Shown: positions 16,507 through 24,463, counted from the stretch's first letter. The stretch: DNA of 64,000 nucleotides from JAICYJ01 sp963737445 (GCA_963737445.1 CAVTSO010000004.1:30583-94582); one strand, 5' to 3'. Notes: a model not told the origin generated them from the sequence alone. Numbers and translations are program-made.

Positions 16507-16571
16507 CCTGCGGAAGTTCGAGGCGCTCGAGCGTACCCCTGCGGTCAGGTGCTCGGCCTGAAGCGGCGTTA

Positions 16572-17018
16572 TCAGTCGAGTCCACGGTCGGTTATCTGCC
16601 GTCTGGCGTCCTTCGTCTTCTCGAGCTCCTCGATCCCGAGCTTGCGCTTCACGCCGTCCACGCGGTCGAACTGGATGTCGCCGAAGCCGACAACCTGGAA
16701 CCGGTTCCCCCAGGGGTCCAGGAAGTCAAAGCTGCGGCGACTGTGGCCGACGATCGCGAGACCCTCCCGTGTCACGGCCGCCCGGGCCGCCGCAACGTCG
16801 TCCACGACGAGGCCGAAGTGGCGCGAATCGTCGGCCGGCTGGCTGCGCGGCTCGGAGATCGCGATGAACTGGTCGCCCATGTCCACGAACGCCATGTGCG
16901 GCACCCGGCCACGCATCTCGAACTCGAACAGTCGGGCGTAAAGCGCGAGCGCCTGCTCGACGTCGCCCACCTCGACCGCGACGTGGTTGATGCCGACCAG
17001 CCTGGCCCGCTCCGCCAT
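16572..17018 (-). CDS. VOC family protein
   Basis: 148 residues with two VOC half-domains: INHVAVEVGDVEQALALYAR at residues 9-28, then FGLVVDDVAAARAAV and SFDFLDPWGNRFQVVGF. The C-terminal extension ending KRKLGIEELEKTKDARRQI is charged and probably helical. This type with DPWGN is often annotated as lactoylglutathione-lyase-like, but there is no proof of that activity. Stand-alone gene. Confidence 0.88.
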   Translation of the reverse strand: MAERARLVGINHVAVEVGDVEQALALYARLFEFEMRGRVPHMAFVDMGDQFIAISEPRSQPADDSRHFGLVVDDVAAARAAVTREGLAIVGHSRRSFDFLDPWGNRFQVVGFGDIQFDRVDGVKRKLGIEELEKTKDARRQITDRGLD

Positions 17019-17130
17019 GAGCCGAGCCTAGCAGCGGACTCCGGCGAGGACGAGGACGAGTGTCTCAGCGACCTGCCGGCCGATCAGGGAGACTCGTCTA
17101 GTGCGCCCGTGAGCTGACCGGATTCGACCG

Positions 17131-17205
17131 CTAGCGTCCGATGGCGTAGAGGGTGGCGTTGTTGATGGCGTAGACGGTGCCGTCGGCGCCGATCAGGGTG
17201 GGGGG
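17131..17205 (-). pseudogene. C-terminal scrap of a PQQ-like beta-propeller protein
   Basis: The minus strand reads PTLIGADGTVYAINNATLYA followed by IGR and a stop. This is the closing blade typical of PQQ-repeat beta-propeller enzymes ('GxDGTVYAIN...LYAIG'). No frame upstream continues the blade; instead the next gene begins 47 bp away. It is a gene remnant left by a deletion. Confidence 0.65.
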
Positions 17206-17251
17206 TGTAGGCCGACGCCCGGCGCTTCCACGCGTTCATCTCACCTGGGAA

Positions 17252-18460
17252 TCAGGCCACCAACACCCAGCCCTGCGTGGTGTGGCGCAGAATGATCCCC
17301 TCCTGCGGCTCGACCGGAAACGGCTGCGCCGCCGCGTCTGGGCGCAGACTCACGCCGTTCGTGCCTGGGTTGTAGACGACCAGGCCCTGCTCGAACTTTC
17401 GCCGGTACGTGCCGTCCGCCCTGATCTTGATCGGCCACGGCGCTGAGGTCGGCTTGCCGATGTTCGGCGTCCAGCACGCGTGCCTGTGTTCGTTCGTCAC
17501 CCACGCGGGCGGGCTGCCCTCCGACCCGCCGATCCCGATCAGGAACGAACCCGCGTCCGCGATCAGCGCAGACGGCGCGGCCATCCTCCGCCACCGATCC
17601 CACAGGCTGGCGCTCATGTCGAACAGCTTGACGAAGGCCCACGGAACCCACTGTTGTTCTTGGGCTTGGGCGAACGTGTCCATCGTCGTCACCCACTGGT
17701 CCGCGTCGGGCAGGACGCCCCCTTGTGACCGCCATGCGTTCTCCATCATGGCAACACGCGGGGACAGGCTCGCCAGCGTCTGCGCCCGCAACCCGTTGAT
17801 CGCCAGCGGCGGCGTGCCGGTCTGCTGCGCCCAGTAGTCCAGATCGCCGCAGATCAACGCCAGCCACTCATCCAGCGTGTACTGCGAAGCGAACGACGGC
17901 GGCTTCCCGGGCTTGGCGCCGCCCTGCGACCAGGACATCACGACCGCGTCGGAGAAGTAGCCCTGCGCCCACGCCGGCCCGGCGCGTAGCTGGCCCAAGT
18001 GGTACTTCCGCCAGGCGTCGGATCCCGGCTGCGCCGTGAAGACGTTCCACGTCGTGTCGTACTTGCGGTCAGCCTTGCTCATCGACCCGCCGACGCGGTG
18101 CGCGTACGTCGCCTCAGGCAGCCCCGCGTCTCGGACCGCCGCCGCCTTGGTATACAGGAGCATCTGCGGCCCGCCCGCCTCGACCTCGGCCTCGTGGCCC
18201 TGGAAGGTGTGGGGGTTCGCGGAGATCAGGTCGAAGGCGTTGCCGATCTCCGTCGCCGCTGCCGAGGACAGCGTCGCCGTTTTCGGGTAGGGCATGTGCC
18301 CGGCCAATGCCAAATGCACGCGCCCGTCGCCGGTCTTCACCACGTCAATCATTCCCCGGCGGAGCGACTGGCCCACGGCCTCGACCTCCTGCTCGTTCGG
18401 CCTTGCCCAGGCCGACGTCGTTGATGCTCTGGTGCCAGGGGTCTGCGACTTCGGAGCCAA
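17252..18460 (-). CDS. putative glycoside-hydrolase-like protein (GHL15-like), possibly N-terminally truncated
   Basis: The frame gives 402 residues. The body looks like a TIM-barrel carbohydrate-active protein of the 'hypothetical glycosyl hydrolase 15' kind: GPAWAQGYFSDAVVMSWSQG, YTLDEWLALICGDLDYWAQQ, FLIGIGGSEGSPPAWVTNEH and the C-terminal GLVVYNPGTNGVSLRPDA. Relatives are normally secreted, but there is no signal peptide here; the first ~35 residues are unconserved and overlap low-quality sequence. This suggests a lost 5' end. With the PQQ scrap beside it, the locus seems partly deleted. Confidence 0.5.
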   Translation of the reverse strand: MAPKSQTPGTRASTTSAWARPNEQEVEAVGQSLRRGMIDVVKTGDGRVHLALAGHMPYPKTATLSSAAATEIGNAFDLISANPHTFQGHEAEVEAGGPQMLLYTKAAAVRDAGLPEATYAHRVGGSMSKADRKYDTTWNVFTAQPGSDAWRKYHLGQLRAGPAWAQGYFSDAVVMSWSQGGAKPGKPPSFASQYTLDEWLALICGDLDYWAQQTGTPPLAINGLRAQTLASLSPRVAMMENAWRSQGGVLPDADQWVTTMDTFAQAQEQQWVPWAFVKLFDMSASLWDRWRRMAAPSALIADAGSFLIGIGGSEGSPPAWVTNEHRHACWTPNIGKPTSAPWPIKIRADGTYRRKFEQGLVVYNPGTNGVSLRPDAAAQPFPVEPQEGIILRHTTQGWVLVA

Positions 18461-18611
18461 GCGGGTTGAACGAGCCGGCCATCGAACTCCACGGGCTAGC
18501 GGGCAGGTGCCGGCCTAGCTTACCCGCGTCGCGCTTACCGGTTCCGGGTCCGGTCTGCCCATGTGGGCAACGACGCAATCCGCCTCGGTCCGGCGACCTT
18601 CCGTGGCAGCG

Positions 18612-19421
18612 TTACGGCTGAGGAAGGGGTAAGGGGCACCCGACGGTGCCAGTTCGGCGGCTAGTGAGCAGGGGGCGGGATCGCACGCGGTAGTGCTCAA
18701 CGGTGCGGAATCCGAGGTGCCGATACACCGAGCACCCCATCGGGCTGGCCTGCAGGAAGGCGAGTTTCGCCCCGGCCTGGAACGCGTCTTGAGCGGCTTG
18801 GACGACGAGGCTCGAGGCGTAGCCGTGTCGGCGATGCTCGGTCGGCGTGGCGACGCTGAAGATCCCAGCGATGTCCCCGACGTGGGCGCACGCCCCAACC
18901 GTCACTGCTCGATCACCTACGAATCCCAGGTAGCAGATGATCCCCGGGAACGTGAAGACGGTTGGCGTGTACACCGGCCGGAAGACGTCTGGCGGGGCCT
19001 CGAATCCGCGGGCCGTAACGTCGATCGCCTCCTCGAGCTCCTCGACGCCGATCGGCCGGATTGTCAGATCCCCTGCGGCCGGCGGTTTGGTCAGCTCGGA
19101 CGGCAGCAGAAGCATGCCCTCGATCGGCTCGACGGCGGTCAGTCCCAGTTCCTTCGCCCGCCGCTCGGTCAGCGGCGTAAGGCCGGCTCTGACCTGGAGT
19201 GTGAAGGGCATCCCCGCAGACTCGATCTCAGCAAGCGACGCTTCCAACGCTGCGGCACACGCCTCATCCTCATCGGGCGTGTGCCCCGCCCACACACCGC
19301 AGAACTGCGGGAAAGGCGTACGCGGGGAAGCCAGCAGCCAATAACCCGACCGTTGTTCGATGCGCGCGGACTCGGTCAGCTGAAACAGAGTCAGGAACGC
19401 AGCGCGCAGCGCGTTGTCCAC
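18612..19421 (-). CDS. GNAT family N-acetyltransferase (two-domain)
   Basis: Coding character starts at the GTG at 19421 (269 residues); the frame stays open upstream but reads as unconserved, shadow-like sequence. The C-terminal GNAT domain contains VATPTEHRRHGYASSLVVQA (acetyl-CoA loop) and SPMGCSVYRHLGFRTVEHYR. The N-terminal half has the FQLTESARIEQRSGYWLLAS pattern seen in GNATs with a degenerate first domain. Substrate unknown. Confidence 0.8.
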   Translation of the reverse strand: MDNALRAAFLTLFQLTESARIEQRSGYWLLASPRTPFPQFCGVWAGHTPDEDEACAAALEASLAEIESAGMPFTLQVRAGLTPLTERRAKELGLTAVEPIEGMLLLPSELTKPPAAGDLTIRPIGVEELEEAIDVTARGFEAPPDVFRPVYTPTVFTFPGIICYLGFVGDRAVTVGACAHVGDIAGIFSVATPTEHRRHGYASSLVVQAAQDAFQAGAKLAFLQASPMGCSVYRHLGFRTVEHYRVRSRPLLTSRRTGTVGCPLPLPQP

Positions 19422-19663
19422 CAGGACAGCGCCCTCTCGACGATCAACGCTCGGTTCGGTCAACGGCGTTAGTGTTGCACAGAGGCGGCACCCGGTTCGA
19501 TCGCCGCACGTCGGGTATGCGCCGTCCTGCGCAGTCCAAGCCGGTGGTTGTGTCGCGGCGGGAAAATCCACCGGATGCGACTGATCCGCGGACGGGATCG
19601 ATGTGGCGGGCGCGAGCGCCTGGGTGCCCGGATTCCTGCAGTCCGTATCGCCCCGTCTTGGTG

Positions 19664-19707
19664 TGACGGGAAGGCTGCCTGACGAGGTGCAAGTCGTAAC
19701 GCAGCCG
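19664..19707 (+). repeat. Dispersed repeat, copy A (divergent)
   Basis: The intergenic stretch contains GACGGGAAGGCTG, a short variable part and then GAGGTGCAAGTCGTAACGC, matching the two better copies at 30767-30822 and 48905-48965. It lies 30 bp upstream of the hydrolase start. The 312-bp gap 19422-19733 holds nothing else apart from a TTAGGAT hexamer ten bases before the start. Confidence 0.55.
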
Positions 19708-19733
19708 TCGCCGTCACTTAGGATCTGCGAGCG

Positions 19734-20462
19734 ATGGCATTCACGGCGGTCAACGGGATCGACATGTACTACGAGATCCATGGAGACGGCTCGCCGCTGC
19801 TGCTGCTCCACGGGGGCATGGCCTCTACTCCGGAGAAGTGGATCCCGTTCTTCGCGCCGCACTTCCAAGTGATCGCTCCGGAACAAATGGGGCAGGGATG
19901 CACCGCTGACCTCGTCGATCGTCCGTTCCACTACCACGATATGGCTGAGGACACGGTCGAGCTGATGCGCCGGTTGAGGATCGAGAGCGCAAGCGTCGTT
20001 GGCTACAGCGATGGCGGGATCATCGGCCTAGACATGGCAATCCACCATCCCAAGCGCGTCACCAAGCTCGTGGTAACCGGGGCGACGGCCCGCTTCGACG
20101 GCAACACTTCGGAGAACCAAGAATTCCTGCGCCACTTCGACCCCGAAAGCGAGCCGGTGTGGGACGACTACGCGCAGCTCTCTCCCGACGGTGCAGAACA
20201 CTGGCCCGTCGTTCTCGGACGGCTGAAGCGGATGTGGTGTGTCGAGCCGAGCTTCACGAACGAGGAACTCCGGAGCATCGAGGCGCCCACACTCGTCATC
20301 ATCGGCGACCGCGACATCGTCACGCCGGAGCACACCGTGGAGATGTTCAGGGCGATTCCCAACGCGCAGCTCTGCGTGGCTCCGAATGCCGAGCACGGAG
20401 TCATGCCGGGGGAGGAAGTTCTGACCTTCCTGCAAGAACCGTCGAATCAGTCCGACGAGTAG
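19734..20462 (+). CDS. alpha/beta hydrolase
   Basis: 242 residues with a complete Ser-Asp-His triad: nucleophile elbow SVVGYSDGGIIGLDMA, acid IGDRDIVTP and base PNAEHGVMPGE. The oxyanion region is LLLLHGGMASTPEKW. The length fits a hydrolase with a small cap domain, such as esterases and lactonases. TAGGAT lies ten bases before the ATG, so a short-leader or leaderless transcript is likely. Substrate unknown. Confidence 0.9.
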   Translation: MAFTAVNGIDMYYEIHGDGSPLLLLHGGMASTPEKWIPFFAPHFQVIAPEQMGQGCTADLVDRPFHYHDMAEDTVELMRRLRIESASVVGYSDGGIIGLDMAIHHPKRVTKLVVTGATARFDGNTSENQEFLRHFDPESEPVWDDYAQLSPDGAEHWPVVLGRLKRMWCVEPSFTNEELRSIEAPTLVIIGDRDIVTPEHTVEMFRAIPNAQLCVAPNAEHGVMPGEEVLTFLQEPSNQSDE

Positions 20463-20594
20463 ACCGTAACTCGTGAGTGCGGACCTCCGCCTCGACCGAC
20501 TTGAACAGCGCTGCGCGGGGCCGCGCCAGGTGCGGACCGTAGACGCGCGCCGCGTGGGCTCTTACGGCGTCGGCGCGGACCGGCGACGCGCCGT

Positions 20595-20790
20595 TCAGGA
20601 TTGGAGGCGGTAGAGGCGCCAAGTACCGGGCCCACCCTTGAGATCGTGTTCGCCGACGCTCTCGAAGCCAAGGCTGAGCCGGCGACGAGGTCAGCGACTG
20701 TACGTGAGACGAGGATCTCGTCGGGTCCGGCGAGTGAACCGATCCGGGCACGAGCACCGTCTCCCTCGAATCGTCCTTTCCCCCCGTAAT
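20595..20790 (-). pseudogene. 3' fragment of a class III adenylate/guanylate cyclase domain
   Basis: The minus strand reads SLAGPDEILVSRTVADLVAG, and after a one-base shift near 20680 GFESVGEHDLKGGPGTWRLY ending RLQS-stop. The sequence 'A.PDEILVSRTVADLV.GSGL.FE..G...LKG..G.WRLY' is the conserved C-terminal end of bacterial class III nucleotide cyclase domains. The catalytic N-terminal part is absent. It is a non-functional remnant. Confidence 0.75.
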
Positions 20791-20793
20791 GGG

Positions 20794-21076
20794 CTACAGC
20801 GTGTGCAACGGCACCTCGTAGAAGTCGACCGCGGAGCGGCTGCCGGCGTTCCCCGGCCCCGCGTTCATCGCCTCGTCGCCTTTGCCCATCGCGTCCTCGC
20901 TGTCGAACAGCGTCACGCCGAGCATGCCGCCCGACGCCCGGTCGACTAGGACAAGGAGCTTGGCGTCCGAGAGTTGGGGCGGCGACGCGCCCGAGTCGAT
21001 CGCCGAGCGAAGCCGCTCCAGCCTCGCGTTCGATATCCGTCGGATCGCCTTCGAACCGTGCCACACGCGCCCACAT
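20794..21076 (-). pseudogene. Frameshifted paralogue of the small ABM-like gene at 9079
   Basis: An AAAGGAG site precedes an ATG reading WARVARFEGDPTDIE. One base later the frame must change to continue NARLERLRSAIDSG and LLVLVDRASGGMLGVTLFD, ending VDFYEVPLHTL, the same last eight residues as the intact copy. Comparison with that copy shows a single inserted A·T pair at about 21029-21030. The ribosome site and the rest of the gene are well preserved, so the break is recent or a sequencing error. Confidence 0.85.
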
Positions 21077-21157
21077 TCGGTACTCCTTTCGTCCGTGCCT
21101 GCGACCCGGCCGACTCCCGGAGGTCGTCCGACGGCTGTGTTCCGGGCCGCGCCAGAT

Positions 21158-21365
21158 CTACGCCGGAGCCGGCGCCGGGATCGCTCCGAGCTGCTGCATC
21201 ATCGTCATCTGGTCGAAGATGCCCCAGTGCTCGCGAGCAAGGCCGTCGTCTCCGAACCGGATGATGTCGATCAGCTGAACATCGACGCTACGCCCGCTCG
21301 CCGGCATGCCCATGAACTCGCCCCGGTGGGTTCCCGTGGCAGAGACGCGTGCGACGGCCTTCTCC
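21158..21365 (-). pseudogene. C-terminal half of a SnoaL-like ester-cyclase protein
   Basis: The frame contains ATGTHRGEFMGMPASGRSVD and IIRFGDDGLAREHWGIFDQM, classic for the second half of SnoaL-like polyketide-cyclase/ester-cyclase proteins. The first half is missing. At about 21365 it abuts, head to head, a Cas1-like fragment on the other strand, as if the gene had been cut by that insertion or a later deletion. Confidence 0.75.
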
Positions 21366-21986
21366 CAACGAGCCAGCCTGATCACCGGAAACCCGCGAAG
21401 CGCGAGTGACCCGCTGAACGCGCTCCTTAACCACCTGTATGCGATCCTAGAAGCCGAATCCCGCGTGGCCCTGCTTGCCGTCGGATATCCCCTGGACTTG
21501 GCATCCTCCACACCGACCAACGAGCACGCGACTCGCTGGCGCTCGATCTGATGGAAACCGCGCGCCCCCACGTCGAAGTTCGTGCTCGACCTGGCCGCCG
21601 GCCGCGTATTCGGGCTCGCCGATCTCCACGAGACACAAACCGGGCAGTGTCGGCTACTCCCACGCCTCGCCCCAGCGGGCCGATGAAGCCGCTCGCCGCC
21701 GATTCGTGGGACGACACCCTTCAGAAGACCCGCACGCCCGAGAACGCATCAGCAAGTCCCAACGCCACCAGTGGGCGGACCGGAAGCGACCGAGCCAGCG
21801 TCCGGCTTCACCGGTCAACCATCGGAGTTCCGGAGGCTCATTCTCCCGCGGCTCGCCGAGCTCGTGCCCCGCGAACTCGCCGCCAAGACCGGTCTGTCAC
21901 CTGGCTACTGCGCGCAGGTCCGCGACGGCAAGCGCATACCCCACGTGCGTCATTGGGCTGCGTTCCAGCTCGCCGGGTTTTGCTAA
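21366..21986 (+). pseudogene. cas1: Degenerate Cas1-family gene with C-terminal DNA-binding domain (copy 3)
   Basis: Three frames must be joined. The first reads SLITGNPRSASDPLNALLNH then LYAILEAESRVALLAVGY, the conserved helical core of Cas1. The second reads GILHTDQRARDSLALDLMET then ARPHVE, which carries the metal-binding His and Glu of Cas1. The last part reads RERISKSQRHQW and, after another shift, FRRLILPRLAELVPRELAAK then TGLSPGYCAQVRDGKRIPH, a helix-turn-helix-like domain ending the protein at 21986. The N-terminal beta domain is missing. The same C-terminal domain occurs at 37.3 kb. There is no CRISPR array nearby. Confidence 0.75.
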
Positions 21987-22065
21987 CGGGGCCGGGCGGC
22001 GGAGCAGCCTCCCGCGCCGCCCTGGCAAGAAGCGACCCGACCCCGAAGGCCGGTGGTAGGCTTGA

Positions 22066-22081
22066 ACCGTCCATGGACGGT
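22066..22081. promoter_or_regulatory. Perfect 16-bp palindrome upstream of the ANTAR gene
   Basis: ACCGTCCATGGACGGT is its own reverse complement. It begins just after a TAGGCT hexamer (about 22057-22062) that could be a -10, and it ends nine bases before the GTG start at 22090. It may be an operator or, in RNA, a hairpin covering the ribosome site. Confidence 0.6.
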
Positions 22082-22089
22082 GTCTGAGC

Positions 22090-22686
22090 GTGAGCCACTC
22101 TCCCGATGTTGATCACCTGCGCGTGTTGATCGCAAATCAGCGGCCGCAGCGGCTTGACTACGTGACGGCGATCGTGGCGAGTCTGGGGCATGAGGTGATC
22201 GCGCGCTCGATCGAGGTTGAGGACGTCGCCTCGCTGACAGCTCGTGAGCGGCCCGACGTCGCGCTTGTGGGGCTCGGCGAGAGTAGCCGGCACGCGCTTG
22301 ATCTGATCGATCAGATCGTGCGGGAGGCGGCTTGCCCGGTGATTGCGATTCTCGAGACCGATGACCGTGACTTCATCAACGAGGCGGCCAAGCGCGGGAT
22401 CTTCGCCTATATCGCTGATGGGGACGCCGAACAGCTTCAGAGTTCGCTGGATATTGTGCTTCGCCGTTTCGCAGAGTTCCAGAACCTGGAGGGGGCGTTC
22501 GCACGGCGCGCGTTGATCGAGCGCGCCAAGGGCATCCTGATGGAACGCCACGACCTCGACGAGTCCTCGGCATTCCAGCTCATGCGTACACATTCTCGCA
22601 GCAGCAACCGACGGCTCACGGACATCGCCAACGCCGTTATCGACGGGCGGGCGCTGCTCCCCGGCCCGCCCAAACCAGCGCGCTGA
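22090..22686 (+). CDS. ANTAR-domain response-regulator-like protein
   Basis: 198 residues. The N-terminal half is a receiver-like fold (LRVLIANQRPQRLDYVTAIV ... RPDVALVGLGESS), with Asp at the start of strand 3 but little else of the phospho-acceptor pocket. The C-terminal ANTAR domain is RRALIERAKGILMERHDLDE then SSAFQLMRTHSRSSNRRLTD (residues ~140-185), which binds double-hairpin RNAs to cause antitermination. Targets are unknown; with three hairpins in the next 2 kb (for example 23976-24012) local action is conceivable. Confidence 0.9.
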   Translation: MSHSPDVDHLRVLIANQRPQRLDYVTAIVASLGHEVIARSIEVEDVASLTARERPDVALVGLGESSRHALDLIDQIVREAACPVIAILETDDRDFINEAAKRGIFAYIADGDAEQLQSSLDIVLRRFAEFQNLEGAFARRALIERAKGILMERHDLDESSAFQLMRTHSRSSNRRLTDIANAVIDGRALLPGPPKPAR

Positions 22687-22850
22687 CGGGGATCTCGGGG
22701 CGGAGCGGGAAGTGGTAGGGTTGTCATCGCGTGGCTCATACCCCGCCGCGCCCCGCCTGACCCCAGAGCCCGGTCGTCGGATGTTGGCGGTTGGAGGTGT
22801 CGCGCTGTGGCGGTCTTGGTCGGTGGGTATTGCGCTGGTGAGGGTGAGAG

Positions 22851-23150
22851 ATGCTGCCCGTTGGCATGATGTTGCGCGCCACGGACTTGTCTCGCGAACC
22901 GGTGAGCGGCAGGCAGGGTTCGCGGCTGGCCGGGTGTGAGGGCTTCCGCGTCGATGGTGCGGATGGGCGAGTCGGAACCGTCACGGGTGTTCGCCCCGGC
23001 GCGGATGGAGCGCCGGCGTGGCTGGAGGTGCGTCCCGGTCTGATCGTTCGGCGGCATCTCGTGATCAAGATCGAGGATGTCAGGTCGGTCGATGCACTGT
23101 CGCGAAGGATCGTCACAGCGATCGGTCGCCGGCCTGGGGACGTTGGATGA
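22851..23150 (+). CDS. small protein, PRC-barrel-like
   Basis: 99 residues. The part VDGADGRVGTVTGVRPGADG followed by WLEVRPGLIVRRHLVIKIED has the strand pattern of a PRC-barrel domain (GxVxxVx...G...WLxVRxG). No other domain is visible. It overlaps the next start by four bases (ATGA), so the two form an operon. Function unknown. Confidence 0.65.
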   Translation: MLPVGMMLRATDLSREPVSGRQGSRLAGCEGFRVDGADGRVGTVTGVRPGADGAPAWLEVRPGLIVRRHLVIKIEDVRSVDALSRRIVTAIGRRPGDVG

Positions 23151-23311
23151 TCGTCTGTCCGACCTGCCGCGCTGTGCTTGTCCAGGTGAGGGCGATGCCC
23201 GATGCGGTGGCGCAGTTCATCTGCGGCTGCGCCGAGGTGACGTGGCTGTATCGGGCAAGCGGCGACCTAGAGCGTGTCGGAGTTCCGGCACGCGCTCGTC
23301 GCCGGGAGTGA
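23147..23311 (+). CDS. 54-residue zinc-ribbon-like protein
   Basis: Starts at the ATG overlapping the previous stop. The N-terminal CPTC and a later CGC (ICGCAEVTWLYRAS) form a likely four-ligand zinc site, and the C-terminus is basic (RARRRE). Codon use and the ATGA coupling support a real gene. Function unknown. Confidence 0.6.
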   Translation: MIVCPTCRAVLVQVRAMPDAVAQFICGCAEVTWLYRASGDLERVGVPARARRRE

Positions 23312-23344
23312 ATTCTGCAAGTCCACGACCGAAGGGATCGAGAT

Positions 23345-23905
23345 ATGGCTATTGGCCCTGTACAACTGCTCGTCCTTGGCTTCAGCGAGCCGGACTTCCA
23401 CGGTGAGATCATCGCCGAACTGGAACGGCTGCGAGAGAGCGACACCGTGCGCGTGATCGACGCGCTGGCCGTGCACAAGGACGCGGATGGTGGCATCGAG
23501 GTCGCCCACCTGAGCAACCTGTCCAAGGACGAGGCGATCGAGCTTGGCAGCAAGGTCGGTGCCTTGATCGGCCTTGGCATCGACGGCGAAGAGGGTGCGG
23601 AGGCGGGAGCTGTGGCCGGCGCCGAAGCGGCAACCGAGGACGGGATCAACGTCTTCTCCGACGAGCAGGCGTGGGACGTACTGGAAGACATTCCCAACGA
23701 CTCGGCCGCAGCATTGATCCTGCTCGAGCATCACTGGGCGGTGCCGCTTCGTGACGCGATCGCCCGCGCCGGCGGCTTCCGGCTGAGCGACGGGTTCATC
23801 AGCCCGCTTGACCTGGTCGAGATCGGACTGGTCAGCGCCGAGGAGGCCGAGCAGCTCCACGCAATCGAGAGAGGCAAGACCACTACCGCTGGAGGAGCGA
23901 AATGA
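23345..23905 (+). CDS. DUF1269/DUF6325-like protein
   Basis: 186 residues: MAIGPVQLLVLGFSEPDFHG, then AELERLRESDTVRVIDALAV, a Gly/Ala-rich centre (GALIGLGIDGEEGAEAGAVA) and a C-terminal helix SAEEAEQLHAIERGKTTTAG. This is the layout of a widespread actinobacterial family with a glycine-zipper-like middle, tied loosely to membranes or stress. A second, more distant member lies at 28560. It has an ATGA overlap with the next tiny gene. Confidence 0.75.
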   Translation: MAIGPVQLLVLGFSEPDFHGEIIAELERLRESDTVRVIDALAVHKDADGGIEVAHLSNLSKDEAIELGSKVGALIGLGIDGEEGAEAGAVAGAEAATEDGINVFSDEQAWDVLEDIPNDSAAALILLEHHWAVPLRDAIARAGGFRLSDGFISPLDLVEIGLVSAEEAEQLHAIERGKTTTAGGAK

Positions 23906-23961
23906 TGGGATCGCGAAGGGTCGCGCGCCGCACCTCGCGCCGAGTAGCGCGGCGCCGCTGA
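23902..23961 (+). CDS. 19-residue arginine-rich peptide gene
   Basis: The frame starts at the ATG overlapping the DUF stop, with GGAGGAG upstream (inside the previous gene). It reads MMGSRRVARRTSRRVARRR and stops: nine arginines in 19 residues with an RRxARR repeat. The position (4-bp overlap, strong ribosome site) and composition argue for a translated peptide, perhaps a nucleic-acid or membrane-binding partner of the DUF protein. It is too short for a homology call. Confidence 0.5.
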   Translation: MMGSRRVARRTSRRVARRR

Positions 23962-23975
23962 CACCGACTTGGGGG

Positions 23976-24012
23976 ACCTCTCGCCGGCGTGGGCTCCGCG
24001 TCGGCGAGAGGT
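23976..24012. terminator. Strong hairpin after the tiny Arg-rich gene
   Basis: A perfect 11-bp stem (ACCTCTCGCCG / CGGCGAGAGGT) with a 15-base loop starts 15 bp after the tiny gene. There is no T run. It may terminate, attenuate or be an ANTAR-type target between the DUF operon and the membrane-protein gene. Confidence 0.6.
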
Positions 24013-24086
24013 GTGGCCGCCGATCCCGCGTCAACGGCTCAGGAACGACCTGTTGTCCTCCCTAACCCTAAGAAGCGAGGTACGCG

Positions 24087-24287
24087 ATGGTACTGCTCGC
24101 AGGCTCAATCATCTGGTGGACGCTCGCGCTGCTGATCTGGATAGCGATTGCGTTTTGGCCCGCCCGGGTCGCCGCTCGTAAGGGTCATAGCTTTTTCGGC
24201 TACTTCATTTTCAGTCTGCTGTTCTTCCCGGCGGCGCTGATCGTCGCCTACATGGTCAAGGACCGCGGCGGCAGCGTCGCCTACTAG
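24087..24287 (+). CDS. 66-residue two-helix membrane protein
   Basis: Two hydrophobic segments (SIIWWTLALLIWIAIAFW and FGYFIFSLLFFPAALIVAYM) are joined by a basic turn ARVAARKGHS, with a short charged C-terminus. The layout resembles the 'superinfection immunity'/PLDc_N-like small membrane proteins of actinobacteria. GAGG lies about nine bases before the ATG. Function unknown. Confidence 0.7.
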   Translation: MVLLAGSIIWWTLALLIWIAIAFWPARVAARKGHSFFGYFIFSLLFFPAALIVAYMVKDRGGSVAY

Positions 24288-24317
24288 GCACGCCTGTGCC
24301 GGGTAAGAGGAGAAGGG

Positions 24318-24437
24318 ATGGTTGACACGCAGACCGATGTCTTGGTAGCGGATTATGTCCTGAGGCTCCTGCCGGACAGGACTCGCGGGGCGTGGGCACC
24401 AGCAATGCCTCGATGGCCGGCGCGGGACCGCGCCTAG
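24318..24437 (+). CDS. 39-residue ORF, uncertain
   Basis: GAGGAGAAGGG stands immediately before an ATG reading MVDTQTDVLVADYVLRLLPD then RTRGAWAPAMPRWPARDRA. The first 20 residues look like an amphipathic helix; the rest is low complexity. It may be a short gene, or the truncated start of one cut off before the DUF2252 gene. It ends 26 bp before that gene's start. Confidence 0.4.
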   Translation: MVDTQTDVLVADYVLRLLPDRTRGAWAPAMPRWPARDRA

Positions 24438-24463
24438 GGCGCACGAACGGAAGTGGGGTTGGG

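Noticed and set aside
19422..19937. The N-terminal 172 codons of the GNAT open frame
   Set aside because: They run antisense through the neighbouring hydrolase gene and through the intergenic repeat, and have no conserved sequence; the GTG at 19421 is preferred.
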